NCBI RefSeq assembly: GCF_010686755.1
Contig: NZ_JAAGXA010000002.1
Span: 186,001-250,000, forward strand
DNA from: Nocardioides zeae
GTDB taxonomy: Bacteria; Actinomycetota; Actinomycetes; Propionibacteriales; Nocardioidaceae
Direction of reading: 5' to 3'
Length of the DNA: 64,000 nt
The first letter of the stretch is position 1. Every line of letters starts with the position of its first letter. A model generated the notes under the pieces. The model saw only the letters and a list, made by a program, of their open reading frames with translations, was not told the origin of the DNA and made no database searches. The translations under genes were made by a program, and so were the position numbers. Shown piece after piece: positions 57,271 through 64,000 of the stretch.

Positions 57271-58719
57271 ATGGTGGCGATGCCGCGCAGCGGGGTGGAC
57301 GGCCTCGTCGCGCCGAGCCTGCACGCCGGGATCGTCGAGGCCATGCCGGACGCCGTCGTCGTGACGGACCCCGAGGGTCGCATCGTGCTCACCAACCCGC
57401 GCGCCGCCGAGGTCTTCGGCTGGCGCGACGGCGAGCTCATCGGGCGTCCCATCGAGATCCTCATGCCGCCCCGCTACCGTGCCCGGCACCCGCGGCTGCG
57501 CCGCGGCTACGCCGGCCTCCGGATGAACCTCCTCGAGCTGCGCGGCTACCGCAAGGACCGCACCGAGTTCCCCGCGGAGATCTCCCTCGCCACCATCGTC
57601 GAGGGGTCGAGCACGTGGGTGTGCGCGACGATCCGTGACATCACCGAGCGCAAGCGTTCCGAGGAGCGCTTCCGCCAGCTCGTCGACGCCGCCCCCGACC
57701 CGCTGATCATCACGGACGCCGACGGCACGATCGTGCTGGCGAGCGAGCAGGCGCAGGCGGTGTTCGGCTACACCGGCGACGAGCTCGTCGGGGAGCCCAT
57801 CGAGGTGCTCGTGCCCACCCGGTACCACGCGACCCACCGCGCGATGCGCCAGCGCTTCGCGGCCGACCCCCGGTTCCGGCCGATGGGAGCGGGCCGGGAG
57901 CTCTACGCCCGGCACCGGGACGGCTCGGAGATCCCCGTCGCCATCTCGCTGGCCCCCCTCGTCACCGAGGACGAGGTGCTGCTCTCGGCCTCGATCCGCG
58001 ACCTCACCGAGCGCGACCGCGTGCAGACGCAGATCGACCAGGTCCGCGAGGACCTCGTCGCGACCGTGTCGCACGAGATGCGGACGCCGCTGACCTCGAT
58101 CATCGGCTACCTCGAGCTCGTGCTCGACAGCGCCGAGCCGCTGCCCCCGAACGCGCGCAGCATGCTCGAGGTGGTGCACCAGAACGCCTATCGCGAGCTG
58201 GGCCTCGTCAACGACCTGCTCACCGTCGCCTCCGCGGGCACCGAGGGCCCCTCCGCGACCGTCGTGGACATGGGCGACGTCGTCGCCGCGGCGGCCGCCC
58301 AGGCGCGCGCGCTGGCGCAGGACCGCGGCATCGAGCTCCAGGTCGTCGCCGATCCCGGCGCCCGCGCCGTGCGCGGGCGGGCGCACCGCCTGCGCCAGGT
58401 CGTCGACAACCTCGTGTCCAACGCGCTGAAGTTCACGCCCGAGGGCGGCACCGTGCGCGTCACCTGCAGCGACCTCGACGGCCGCACGACCGTGACCGTC
58501 GAGGACACCGGCGTCGGCATCGAGCCCGACGAGCTCCCCATGGTGTTCGAGCGGCTCTACCGCACCCGCGCGGCCGTCGACGCCTGCGCCCCCGGCGTCG
58601 GCATCGGCCTGTCCCTGGTGCGCAGCATCACCCAGGGCCACGGCGGCACCGTCGAGGTGCGCAGCACCCCGGGCACCGGCACCACGGTGCGCGTGCGGCT
58701 GCCGTACGCCGCAGGCTGA
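57271..58719 (+). CDS. PAS-domain sensor histidine kinase
   Basis: This 482-residue protein has two PAS domains (about 20-130: MPDAVVVTDPEGRIVLTNPRA; about 140-250: APDPLIITDADGTIVLASEQA), a HisKA domain with phospho-acceptor His in VATVSHEMRTPLTSIIG, and an HATPase_c domain (N-box NLVSNALKFT, DTGVGIEP, GVGIGLSLVRSI). No transmembrane helix, so it is a soluble sensor. ATG 57271 was chosen for the GGGAG 8 bases upstream. No response regulator gene is adjacent (orphan kinase). Confidence 0.92.
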   Translation: MVAMPRSGVDGLVAPSLHAGIVEAMPDAVVVTDPEGRIVLTNPRAAEVFGWRDGELIGRPIEILMPPRYRARHPRLRRGYAGLRMNLLELRGYRKDRTEFPAEISLATIVEGSSTWVCATIRDITERKRSEERFRQLVDAAPDPLIITDADGTIVLASEQAQAVFGYTGDELVGEPIEVLVPTRYHATHRAMRQRFAADPRFRPMGAGRELYARHRDGSEIPVAISLAPLVTEDEVLLSASIRDLTERDRVQTQIDQVREDLVATVSHEMRTPLTSIIGYLELVLDSAEPLPPNARSMLEVVHQNAYRELGLVNDLLTVASAGTEGPSATVVDMGDVVAAAAAQARALAQDRGIELQVVADPGARAVRGRAHRLRQVVDNLVSNALKFTPEGGTVRVTCSDLDGRTTVTVEDTGVGIEPDELPMVFERLYRTRAAVDACAPGVGIGLSLVRSITQGHGGTVEVRSTPGTGTTVRVRLPYAAG

Positions 58720-58770
58720 GGCCCCCGCGGTCCGGCGGGCCGGGAGTCCGCGGGCCGGGGGCGCGGCGGC

Positions 58771-59607
58771 TCAGGCCGCGGCCGTGGGTGAGCCGACGTG
58801 GCTCTCCTCGACGGCGCGCAGCGCCATGAGGACCACGCCGCCGGTGCCGCCGACCAGCACGGTCGAGCCCTCCCGCACCGGAGCCGCGCCCTGCACCTGG
58901 ACACCATCCACGAAGGTGCCGTTGGTGCTGCCCAGGTCGCCGATCCACCAGCCGCCGCGCGCCTTGTAGAGCACCGCGTGCTGGCGCGAGACCCGGGCGT
59001 CCGCGAGCCGCACGCGGCACCCCCGCGAGCGTCCGACGACGGCCCCTGACGGGACGCGGAACAGCAGGCCCGAGGTCGACACCAGCGCGATCTCGTCGCC
59101 GAGGAGCACCGATCGTGCGGCTCCCGCCGTGGCCGGCGTCGCGACCGGCGCGGCGCGCGGGTCCCGTCGCGGCCCCGGGACGGGAGGCGGGCCCGGGCGG
59201 GGTGCCGGACGTGCGGCGCGCAGGGCCGCCGGGGAGGCGGCCGGGGTCGCGACGGGAGCCGACACCGGACGCATCGGCAGCGGCCGCACCGAGGTCGGCA
59301 GCGGCCGGGTACGCCGCGGACCGGGCTCCACGTCGGCGGGCGTCACCGCGGGGCTCACCGCGGGGCCGGGCTCCGGTGCGGCCGGTCGCACCCGCACCGG
59401 CGTCGTCACCTCGTCGGCTGCGGCGCGCACGGCCGGGGCGTCACCCGCGCCGTACGAGCCGGCCCGCGGCGGGAGGACGGGCGCGGAGCGGTGCGCCGCA
59501 CCGCTCTCCCGCGCCTCCTGACGGCGCAGGAGCGCCACGAGCACCACCAGTCCCGAGCAGACACCGACGGTCGCCCCCACGACCGTTGCGACCACGACGA
59601 CCCACAT
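58771..59607 (-). CDS. FHA-domain protein with N-terminal membrane anchor
   Basis: This 278-residue protein has an N-terminal transmembrane helix (VVVVATVVGATVGVCSGLVVLVALL), a Pro/Ala/Arg-rich linker of about 140 residues and a C-terminal FHA domain (AVVGRSRGCRVRLADARVSRQHA, GSTNGTFVDG) that binds phosphothreonine. It may read phosphorylation by a Ser/Thr kinase such as the one at 50.2 kb. It is convergent with the histidine kinase gene. Confidence 0.88.
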   Translation of the reverse strand: MWVVVVATVVGATVGVCSGLVVLVALLRRQEARESGAAHRSAPVLPPRAGSYGAGDAPAVRAAADEVTTPVRVRPAAPEPGPAVSPAVTPADVEPGPRRTRPLPTSVRPLPMRPVSAPVATPAASPAALRAARPAPRPGPPPVPGPRRDPRAAPVATPATAGAARSVLLGDEIALVSTSGLLFRVPSGAVVGRSRGCRVRLADARVSRQHAVLYKARGGWWIGDLGSTNGTFVDGVQVQGAAPVREGSTVLVGGTGGVVLMALRAVEESHVGSPTAAA

Positions 59608-59794
59608 GCTGCGCCCCCTCTGCTCCGTCCTCAGGCTCCCAGTGAGCCACGTCCGCGGCCGGAAGTCACCTGGTTCGGCGAATTCTCAGGACCGAAGTGG
59701 TCGCTGGTCGGACGGCGCCCTACCAAAGGAGGGGGGGTGGTTGCGGTCCCATCTCCTAGACTCTGGCGCGCTGGTGACCGAGGACGGGAGCGAC

Positions 59795-60880
59795 GTGGCA
59801 GGGATCGAACGCGGCGACGACATGCTGCGCATGCGGGAGGTGCTCGCGCTGACGGCGCCGGGCACCGCGCTGCGCGACGGTCTCGAACGCATCCTCCGCG
59901 GGCGCACCGGCGCCCTCATCGTGCTGGGTCGCGACGCGCTGGTGGAGTCCATCTCCACCGGCGGCTTCGAGCTCGACGTCCCGTTCAGCGCCACCGGTCT
60001 GCGCGAGCTGGCGAAGATGGACGGCGGCATCATCGTCGACAGCGGACTGACGAAGATCCACCGTGCCGCCGTGCACCTCATGCCGGACCACACGATCCCG
60101 TCGTTCGAGACCGGCACCCGCCACCGCACGGCCGACCGGGTGGCCCGCCAGACCGGCTTCCCGGTCATCTCGGTGTCCCAGTCGATGCAGATCATCGCGG
60201 CGTACGTCGGCGAGAGCCGCCACGTGCTCGAGGACTCGGGCCAGATCCTGTCCCGCGCCAACCAGGCGATCGCGACGCTGGAGCGCTACAAGCTGCGGCT
60301 CGACGAGGTCGCGACGACCCTGTCCGCCCTCGAGATCGAGGACCTCGTGACGGTCCGCGACGTCGCCGTCGTCGCGCAGCGCATGGAGATGGTCACGCGG
60401 ATCGCGCGGGAGATCGAGGACTACGTGCTCGAGCTCGGCACCGACGGCCGCCTGCTGTCGCTGCAGCTCGAGGAGCTGGTCTCCGGCGTCGACGCCGAGC
60501 GCGAGCTCGTCGTGCGCGACTACCTGCCGTCGGGCCGCCGCTCCCCCACCCCGGAGAAGCTGCTCGAACGGCTCGAGACGCTCTCGGCGACCGAGCTGGT
60601 GGACCCGGCCTCCGTCGCCAAGGCGCTGGGGCTCGGCACGAGCGAGCACCTCGACGGCGCCGTCGCGCCCCGGGGCTACCGGCTGCTCGCCAAGGTCCCG
60701 CGGTTGCCCGGCGCCGTCGTCGACCGCCTCATCGAGCACTTCGGCACGCTGCAGAAGCTGCTGTCGGCCGGCATCGACGACCTGCAGGCCGTCGAGGGCG
60801 TCGGCGAGCTCCGGGCGCGCAACGTGCGCGAGGGCCTCTCGCGACTGGCGGAGTCGAGCATCCTCGAGCGGTACGTCTGA
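59795..60880 (+). CDS. disA: DNA integrity scanning diadenylate cyclase DisA
   Basis: This 361-residue protein has the DAC domain, a linker domain and a C-terminal helix-hairpin-helix DNA-binding region (LLSAGIDDLQAVEGVGELRARNVREGL). It makes cyclic di-AMP from 2 ATP and responds to DNA damage. The RHR motif is present (GTRHRTADR, 109-111); the DGA motif reads MDGG (75-78), an Ala-to-Gly change. GTG 59795 has GGGAG 5 bases upstream; GTG 59774 is also possible since TAGACT lies 11 bases before it. disA, an Rv3587c-like gene, mutY and clpC follow in the M. tuberculosis order. Confidence 0.94.
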   Translation: MAGIERGDDMLRMREVLALTAPGTALRDGLERILRGRTGALIVLGRDALVESISTGGFELDVPFSATGLRELAKMDGGIIVDSGLTKIHRAAVHLMPDHTIPSFETGTRHRTADRVARQTGFPVISVSQSMQIIAAYVGESRHVLEDSGQILSRANQAIATLERYKLRLDEVATTLSALEIEDLVTVRDVAVVAQRMEMVTRIAREIEDYVLELGTDGRLLSLQLEELVSGVDAERELVVRDYLPSGRRSPTPEKLLERLETLSATELVDPASVAKALGLGTSEHLDGAVAPRGYRLLAKVPRLPGAVVDRLIEHFGTLQKLLSAGIDDLQAVEGVGELRARNVREGLSRLAESSILERYV

Positions 60881-60883
60881 GCG

Positions 60884-61633
60884 TCAGCCCGTCGGGCCCG
60901 TCGTGGCGGCCGGGGGCGTCGTCCCCGTCGTACCGGACGGGGAGGCCGGGTCGCTCGGGGCGCTCGGGTCCACCGTCGGCGTGATGGTGCGCTCGATGAC
61001 CTCGGGCTGCGGCGTCTCCAGCTCGAACTGCACGTCGGTCGGCTCGCCGGCGAGCGCGGCCGACTCGACGTGGTAGGCGCCCGGCAGCGACCACTGCTCC
61101 AGCTCGCAGCCCGGTCCCGAGCGCCAGGCCGGCCACTCCAGCTCCGCCGCGGCCTCCGCGTCCGTCCGCAGCACGAGCTCCCGCTCGGGCAGGGCGTCCG
61201 GGCAGTGCTGGGTCGACCAGATGTCGTCGCTGCCGCTGGTGATCTTGACGACCGTGGTCGTCGACGAGGCCGTCCAGTAGCAGGCCGGCGTCTCCTTGCT
61301 GGAGAACAGCAGCGTGACCGCGACGGGCTGGCCCGCGACCGCCCGCTCGACCTTGGCGCGCACGGCGACGTCGTCCGCGGCGCAGCGGCCCTCGGGGGTG
61401 GCCGGCGGGGGCGGCGCCTCCGTCGTCGTCGTGGGCGCCGGTGCGGTCGAGGTGGGCTGCTCCGTCGTGGTGCTCGCGTCGCTCGATGCCGGCCGGGCCT
61501 CGTCGTCGTCGCCGTCCGAGCCGGCGCCCAGGAGACGCCCGACGAGCACCACGAGGAGGGCGGCCACCGCCGCCAGCAGGATCCGACGCCGCCAGTAGAC
61601 ACGGGGCGACAGAGGCCCTCGGGGGCGGGTCAC
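60884..61633 (-). CDS. Conserved membrane-anchored protein (Rv3587c-like)
   Basis: This protein of about 249 residues has a short basic N-terminus, one transmembrane helix (ILLAAVAALLVVLVGRLLG), a Thr/Pro-rich stretch and a beta-rich external domain with four cysteines that probably form two disulfides (GRCAADD, PACYWT, TQHCPDA, PGCELEQ). Position between disA and mutY on the opposite strand equals M. tuberculosis Rv3587c. Start uncertain: GTG 61633 or 61642. Function unknown, likely cell-envelope. Confidence 0.75.
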   Translation of the reverse strand: MTRPRGPLSPRVYWRRRILLAAVAALLVVLVGRLLGAGSDGDDDEARPASSDASTTTEQPTSTAPAPTTTTEAPPPPATPEGRCAADDVAVRAKVERAVAGQPVAVTLLFSSKETPACYWTASSTTTVVKITSGSDDIWSTQHCPDALPERELVLRTDAEAAAELEWPAWRSGPGCELEQWSLPGAYHVESAALAGEPTDVQFELETPQPEVIERTITPTVDPSAPSDPASPSGTTGTTPPAATTGPTG

Positions 61634-61690
61634 GGCAGACACGGACCCCACGCTAGCCACCGCGCCGGGCACCCTGTCGCAGGCGCACCG

Positions 61691-61696
61691 TAGTCT
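61691..61696 (+). promoter_or_regulatory. -10 box of mutY (leaderless)
   Basis: TAGTCT ends 8 bases before the mutY GTG; no Shine-Dalgarno is seen. Confidence 0.45.
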
Positions 61697-61704
61697 CCAC
61701 CGAC

Positions 61705-62607
61705 GTGCGCGCCACACCCGAGATCCCCGCCGTCGACGACCTTCCCGGGCTGCACGGAGCGGTGCTCTCCTGGTTCGACGAGCACGCCCGCGACCTGCCC
61801 TGGCGCGGCGTCGACGCGAGCCCCTGGTCGGTCATGGTCTCCGAGTTCATGCTCCAGCAGACGCCGGTCGCCCGGGTGCTCCCCGTGCACGCAACGTGGC
61901 TCGAGACCTGGCCGACGCCCGCCGCGCTGGCCGCCGCCAGCACCGGCGACGCCGTGCGCGCCTGGGGCCGGCTGGGCTATCCCCGCCGGGCCCTGCGGCT
62001 CCACGCCGCGGCGACGGCCATCGTGGCCGAGCACGGCGGCGAGGTGCCGCGCTCCTACGAGGACCTCATCGCCCTCCCCGGCATCGGCGACTACACCGCG
62101 GCCGCCATCGCGTCGTTCGCCCACGGCCAGCGCCACGTCGTGCTCGACACGAACGTACGGCGCGTGATCGCCCGCGTCGCCGCCGGCCAGGAGCTCCCAC
62201 CACGCTCGGTCACGGCGGCCGAGCGCGCACTGGCCGCGTCGCTGCTGCCGGACGCCCCGGCCGACGCCGCCACCTGGAACGTGGGCCTCATGGAGCTGGG
62301 CGCCCTCGTCTGCTCGGTGGCGTCGCCGGCCTGCGAGCGGTGCCCCGTGCTCGACCGGTGCGCCTGGGCCGCCGCGGGACGGCCGGCCTACGACGGCCCC
62401 GCCCGTGTCGCCCAGACCTACGCCGGCACCGACCGGCAGTGCCGCGGCCGCCTCCTGGCGGTGGTGCGCGACGCGGAGGGCCCGGTCGCCTTGTCGACAT
62501 TGGAGGCCGCGTGGGCCATCGCGGACCAGCGCGACCGGTGCCTGGCGAGCCTCGTCGAGGACGGGTTGCTGGCGCGGGTCGGACCCGCGTCGTACGCCCT
62601 CCCCTGA
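61705..62607 (+). CDS. mutY: A/G-specific adenine glycosylase
   Basis: This 300-residue HhH-GPD glycosylase has the catalytic Glu in SEFMLQQTPV, the hairpin LPGIGDYTAAAIASFA, Asp in VLDTNVRR and the [4Fe-4S] ligands C-x6-C-x2-C-x5-C in CSVASPACERCPVLDRC. It removes adenine mispaired with 8-oxoguanine. The C-terminal NUDIX-like domain is reduced, which is usual for actinobacterial MutY (M. tuberculosis MutY is of similar length). Followed by three repeats and then clpC in the convergent direction. Confidence 0.94.
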   Translation: MRATPEIPAVDDLPGLHGAVLSWFDEHARDLPWRGVDASPWSVMVSEFMLQQTPVARVLPVHATWLETWPTPAALAAASTGDAVRAWGRLGYPRRALRLHAAATAIVAEHGGEVPRSYEDLIALPGIGDYTAAAIASFAHGQRHVVLDTNVRRVIARVAAGQELPPRSVTAAERALAASLLPDAPADAATWNVGLMELGALVCSVASPACERCPVLDRCAWAAAGRPAYDGPARVAQTYAGTDRQCRGRLLAVVRDAEGPVALSTLEAAWAIADQRDRCLASLVEDGLLARVGPASYALP

Positions 62608-62614
62608 CCACCTC

Positions 62615-62816
62615 GCGGACGTCATGCGGAGCGGCGCCCCCGACCACCGGCTCGCATGACGTCCCGCAGCGGCGGCGGCCCCACCTCGCGGACGTCATGC
62701 GGAGCGGCACCCCCGACCACCGGCTCGCATGACGTCCCGCGGCGGCGGCAACCGCCCCACCTCGCGGACGTCATGCGGAGCGACGCCCCCGACCACCGGC
62801 TCGCATGACGTCCCGC
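62615..62816. repeat. Three tandem GACGTCATGCG palindromes
   Basis: Units begin at about 62615, 62688 and 62764 (periods 73 and 76 bp). Each has arms GGACGTCATGCG and CGCATGACGTCC around a spacer containing CGCCCCCGACCACCGG. The same palindrome with a similar spacer is present at 3617-3662 and 3844-3889, 59 kb away. They lie between the convergent mutY and clpC genes. Confidence 0.9.
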
Positions 62817-62843
62817 GGCGGCGGCGGTAGCCACCAACGACGA

Positions 62844-62874
62844 ACGGCCCGCACGCTGGTCGCGTGCGGGCCGT
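62844..62874 (-). terminator. Terminator hairpin after clpC
   Basis: ACGGCCCGCACGC (62844-62856), loop TGGTC, GCGTGCGGGCCGT (62862-62874): a perfect 13-bp stem 19 bp downstream of the clpC stop. Confidence 0.75.
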
Positions 62875-62893
62875 CCGGTCGTTCAGGAGCGGG

Positions 62894-64000
62894 TCACTCC
62901 TCGGGGCGCTTCTCGATGTCGATCGGTCCCTCGGTCTCCGCCGTCGGGTCGCCCTTCGCCATGTCCGCCGTCTCGAACGGGGGCACGTCGGGGAGCGCAC
63001 CGACCTTCTGGCCCTCGAAGGTGAAGGTCGCGGTCGGACCCTCGCCCTCGACGTCGATCAGCACGATCTGGCCGGGGCCGACCTCGCCGAAGAGCATCTT
63101 CTCGGCCAGGGCGTCCTCGATCTCGCGCTGGATCGTGCGACGCAGCGGACGCGCACCCAGCACCGGGTCGAAGCCCCGCTTGGCGAGCAGGTCCTTCGCG
63201 GTCTGCGTGAGCTCGACCGACATGTCGCGGTCCTTCAGGCGCTTGTCGACGTTGGCGATCATGTTGTCGACCATCGCGATGATCTGCTCCTGGTTCAGGG
63301 GCGGGAACACGATGATCTCGTCGACACGGTTGAGGAACTCGGGACGGAAGTGCTGCTTGAGCTCCTCCGACACCTTCGACTTCATGCGGTCGTAGGAACC
63401 CGCTGCGTCACCGGTCTGCGAGAAACCGAGGTTGACGCCCTTCGCGATGTCCCGCGTGCCGAGGTTGGTCGTCATGATGATGACCGTGTTCTTGAAGTCG
63501 ACGACCCGACCCTGGGAATCGGTGAGTCGACCCTCCTCGAGGATCTGCAGGAGCGAGTTGAAGATATCCGGGTGCGCCTTCTCGACCTCGTCGAAGAGCA
63601 CGACCGAGAACGGCTTGCGCCGCACCTTCTCGGTGAGCTGCCCGCCCTCTTCGTAACCCACGTATCCGGGCGGGGAACCGAAGAGCCGCGACACCGTGTG
63701 CTTCTCGCCGAACTCGCTCATGTCGAGCTGGATCAGCGCGTCCTCGTCACCGAAGAGGAACTCGGCCAGCGTCTTCGACAGCCACGTCTTACCGACACCG
63801 GACGGACCGGCGAAGATGAACGAACCACCGGGACGCTTCGGGTCCTTGAGGCCGGCACGCGTGCGACGGATGGCCCGGGAGAGGGCCCTGACGGCCTCCT
63901 CCTGGCCGATGACGCGCTTGTGGAGCTCGTCCTCCATCTTGAGGAGGCGGCTGGACTCCTCCTCGCTGAGCTTGACGATCGGGATGCCCGTCGCGACCGC
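62894..64000 (-). CDS. clpC: ATP-dependent Clp protease ATP-binding subunit ClpC, C-terminal part
   Basis: The last 368 residues of ClpC are present; the frame is open to the right edge, so the gene continues beyond it. Seen are the end of the M-domain linker (IPIVKLSEEESSRLLKMEDE), the second AAA+ module with Walker A GPSGVGKT, pore loop GYVGYEEGG, Walker B VVLFDEVEKAHPD and sensor MTTNLGTRDI, and the C-terminal subdomain. ClpC unfolds substrates for ClpP and is essential in many actinobacteria. The acidic tail ends in DIEKRPEE. Confidence 0.96.
   Translation of the reverse strand, partial: AVATGIPIVKLSEEESSRLLKMEDELHKRVIGQEEAVRALSRAIRRTRAGLKDPKRPGGSFIFAGPSGVGKTWLSKTLAEFLFGDEDALIQLDMSEFGEKHTVSRLFGSPPGYVGYEEGGQLTEKVRRKPFSVVLFDEVEKAHPDIFNSLLQILEEGRLTDSQGRVVDFKNTVIIMTTNLGTRDIAKGVNLGFSQTGDAAGSYDRMKSKVSEELKQHFRPEFLNRVDEIIVFPPLNQEQIIAMVDNMIANVDKRLKDRDMSVELTQTAKDLLAKRGFDPVLGARPLRRTIQREIEDALAEKMLFGEVGPGQIVLIDVEGEGPTATFTFEGQKVGALPDVPPFETADMAKGDPTAETEGPIDIEKRPEE

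Noticed and set aside
62615..62816. CRISPR array at the three tandem repeats after mutY
   Set aside because: Repeat and spacer are both conserved between units, the units are strongly palindromic over 50 bp and no cas genes are near.
1..64000. tRNA, rRNA, insertion sequences, integrases or phage genes
   Set aside because: None was recognised; no transposase or integrase motifs and no obvious tRNA T-arm patterns were seen by eye. A covariance-model scan would be needed to exclude a tRNA fully.

Overview
The window is 64 kb of very GC-rich (roughly 72 %) DNA with short intergenic gaps, frequent GTG starts, ATGA/GTGA stop-start overlaps and TAGNNT -10 boxes. It suggests a high-GC actinobacterium. 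A Nocardioidaceae member is plausible, but I cannot prove the family. Three housekeeping blocks match Mycobacterium tuberculosis gene order: O-methyltransferase / sigE-rseA-htrA; DUF3117, DivIVA-like, LOG protein, dapE and dapD; and disA / Rv3587c-like / mutY / clpC.

Region 1 (1-3.4 kb, minus strand) is a dimethylamine-monooxygenase-like operon: cupin, DmmA-like zinc-ribbon protein, PDR/VanB reductase and DUF3445 haem N-demethylase, then an unrecognised gene cut by the left edge. Region 2 (4.0-30.1 kb) is a large N-heterocycle catabolic locus. Its minus strand carries a PucR regulator, a UraA-like NCS2 permease, a three-subunit molybdenum hydroxylase (CoxM-CoxS-CoxL, form II motif), CoxG, a nitrilase-family amidase and an ABC ATPase. 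A divergent plus-strand operon carries DUF2877, FdrA, DUF1116 and an MFS transporter. Next come XdhC, VWA/CoxE and MoxR maturation proteins (minus), then HyuA-HyuB, an NmrA-like oxidoreductase, carbamate kinase and a barbiturase/cyanurate-hydrolase-family ring-opening enzyme (plus). The simplest combined reading is: uptake of a pyrimidine, Mo-dependent oxidation to a barbiturate-like ring, ring opening to an acyl-urea, phosphorolysis by the FdrA/DUF1116/DUF2877 transcarbamylase, and ATP recovery by carbamate kinase. That pathway is an inference.

Region 3 (30.9-42.7 kb) holds transhydrogenase pntAB, a secreted GH30 glycosidase, a BldC-like regulator, the sigE-rseA-htrA envelope-stress operon with a divergent O-methyltransferase, a leucyl aminopeptidase, DUF3117 and a frameshifted secreted carboxypeptidase. 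Region 4 (42.7-56.1 kb) holds a DivIVA-like protein, a LOG-family protein, dapE, a siderophore-interacting protein under an iron box, ileS behind a class II T-box, a Ser/Thr kinase with a lipoprotein, a patatin, an EntS-like exporter and dapD. Region 5 (56.1-64 kb) holds a putative cell-wall hydrolase, a PAS histidine kinase, an FHA protein, disA, mutY and the 3' part of clpC.

Several families of palindromic intergenic repeats run through the window, often at the 3' ends of convergent genes, and some are combined into mosaics. Two genes show apparent homopolymer- or single-base-associated frame problems, and one intergenic G/C tract looks unreliable, so local sequence quality should be kept in mind.
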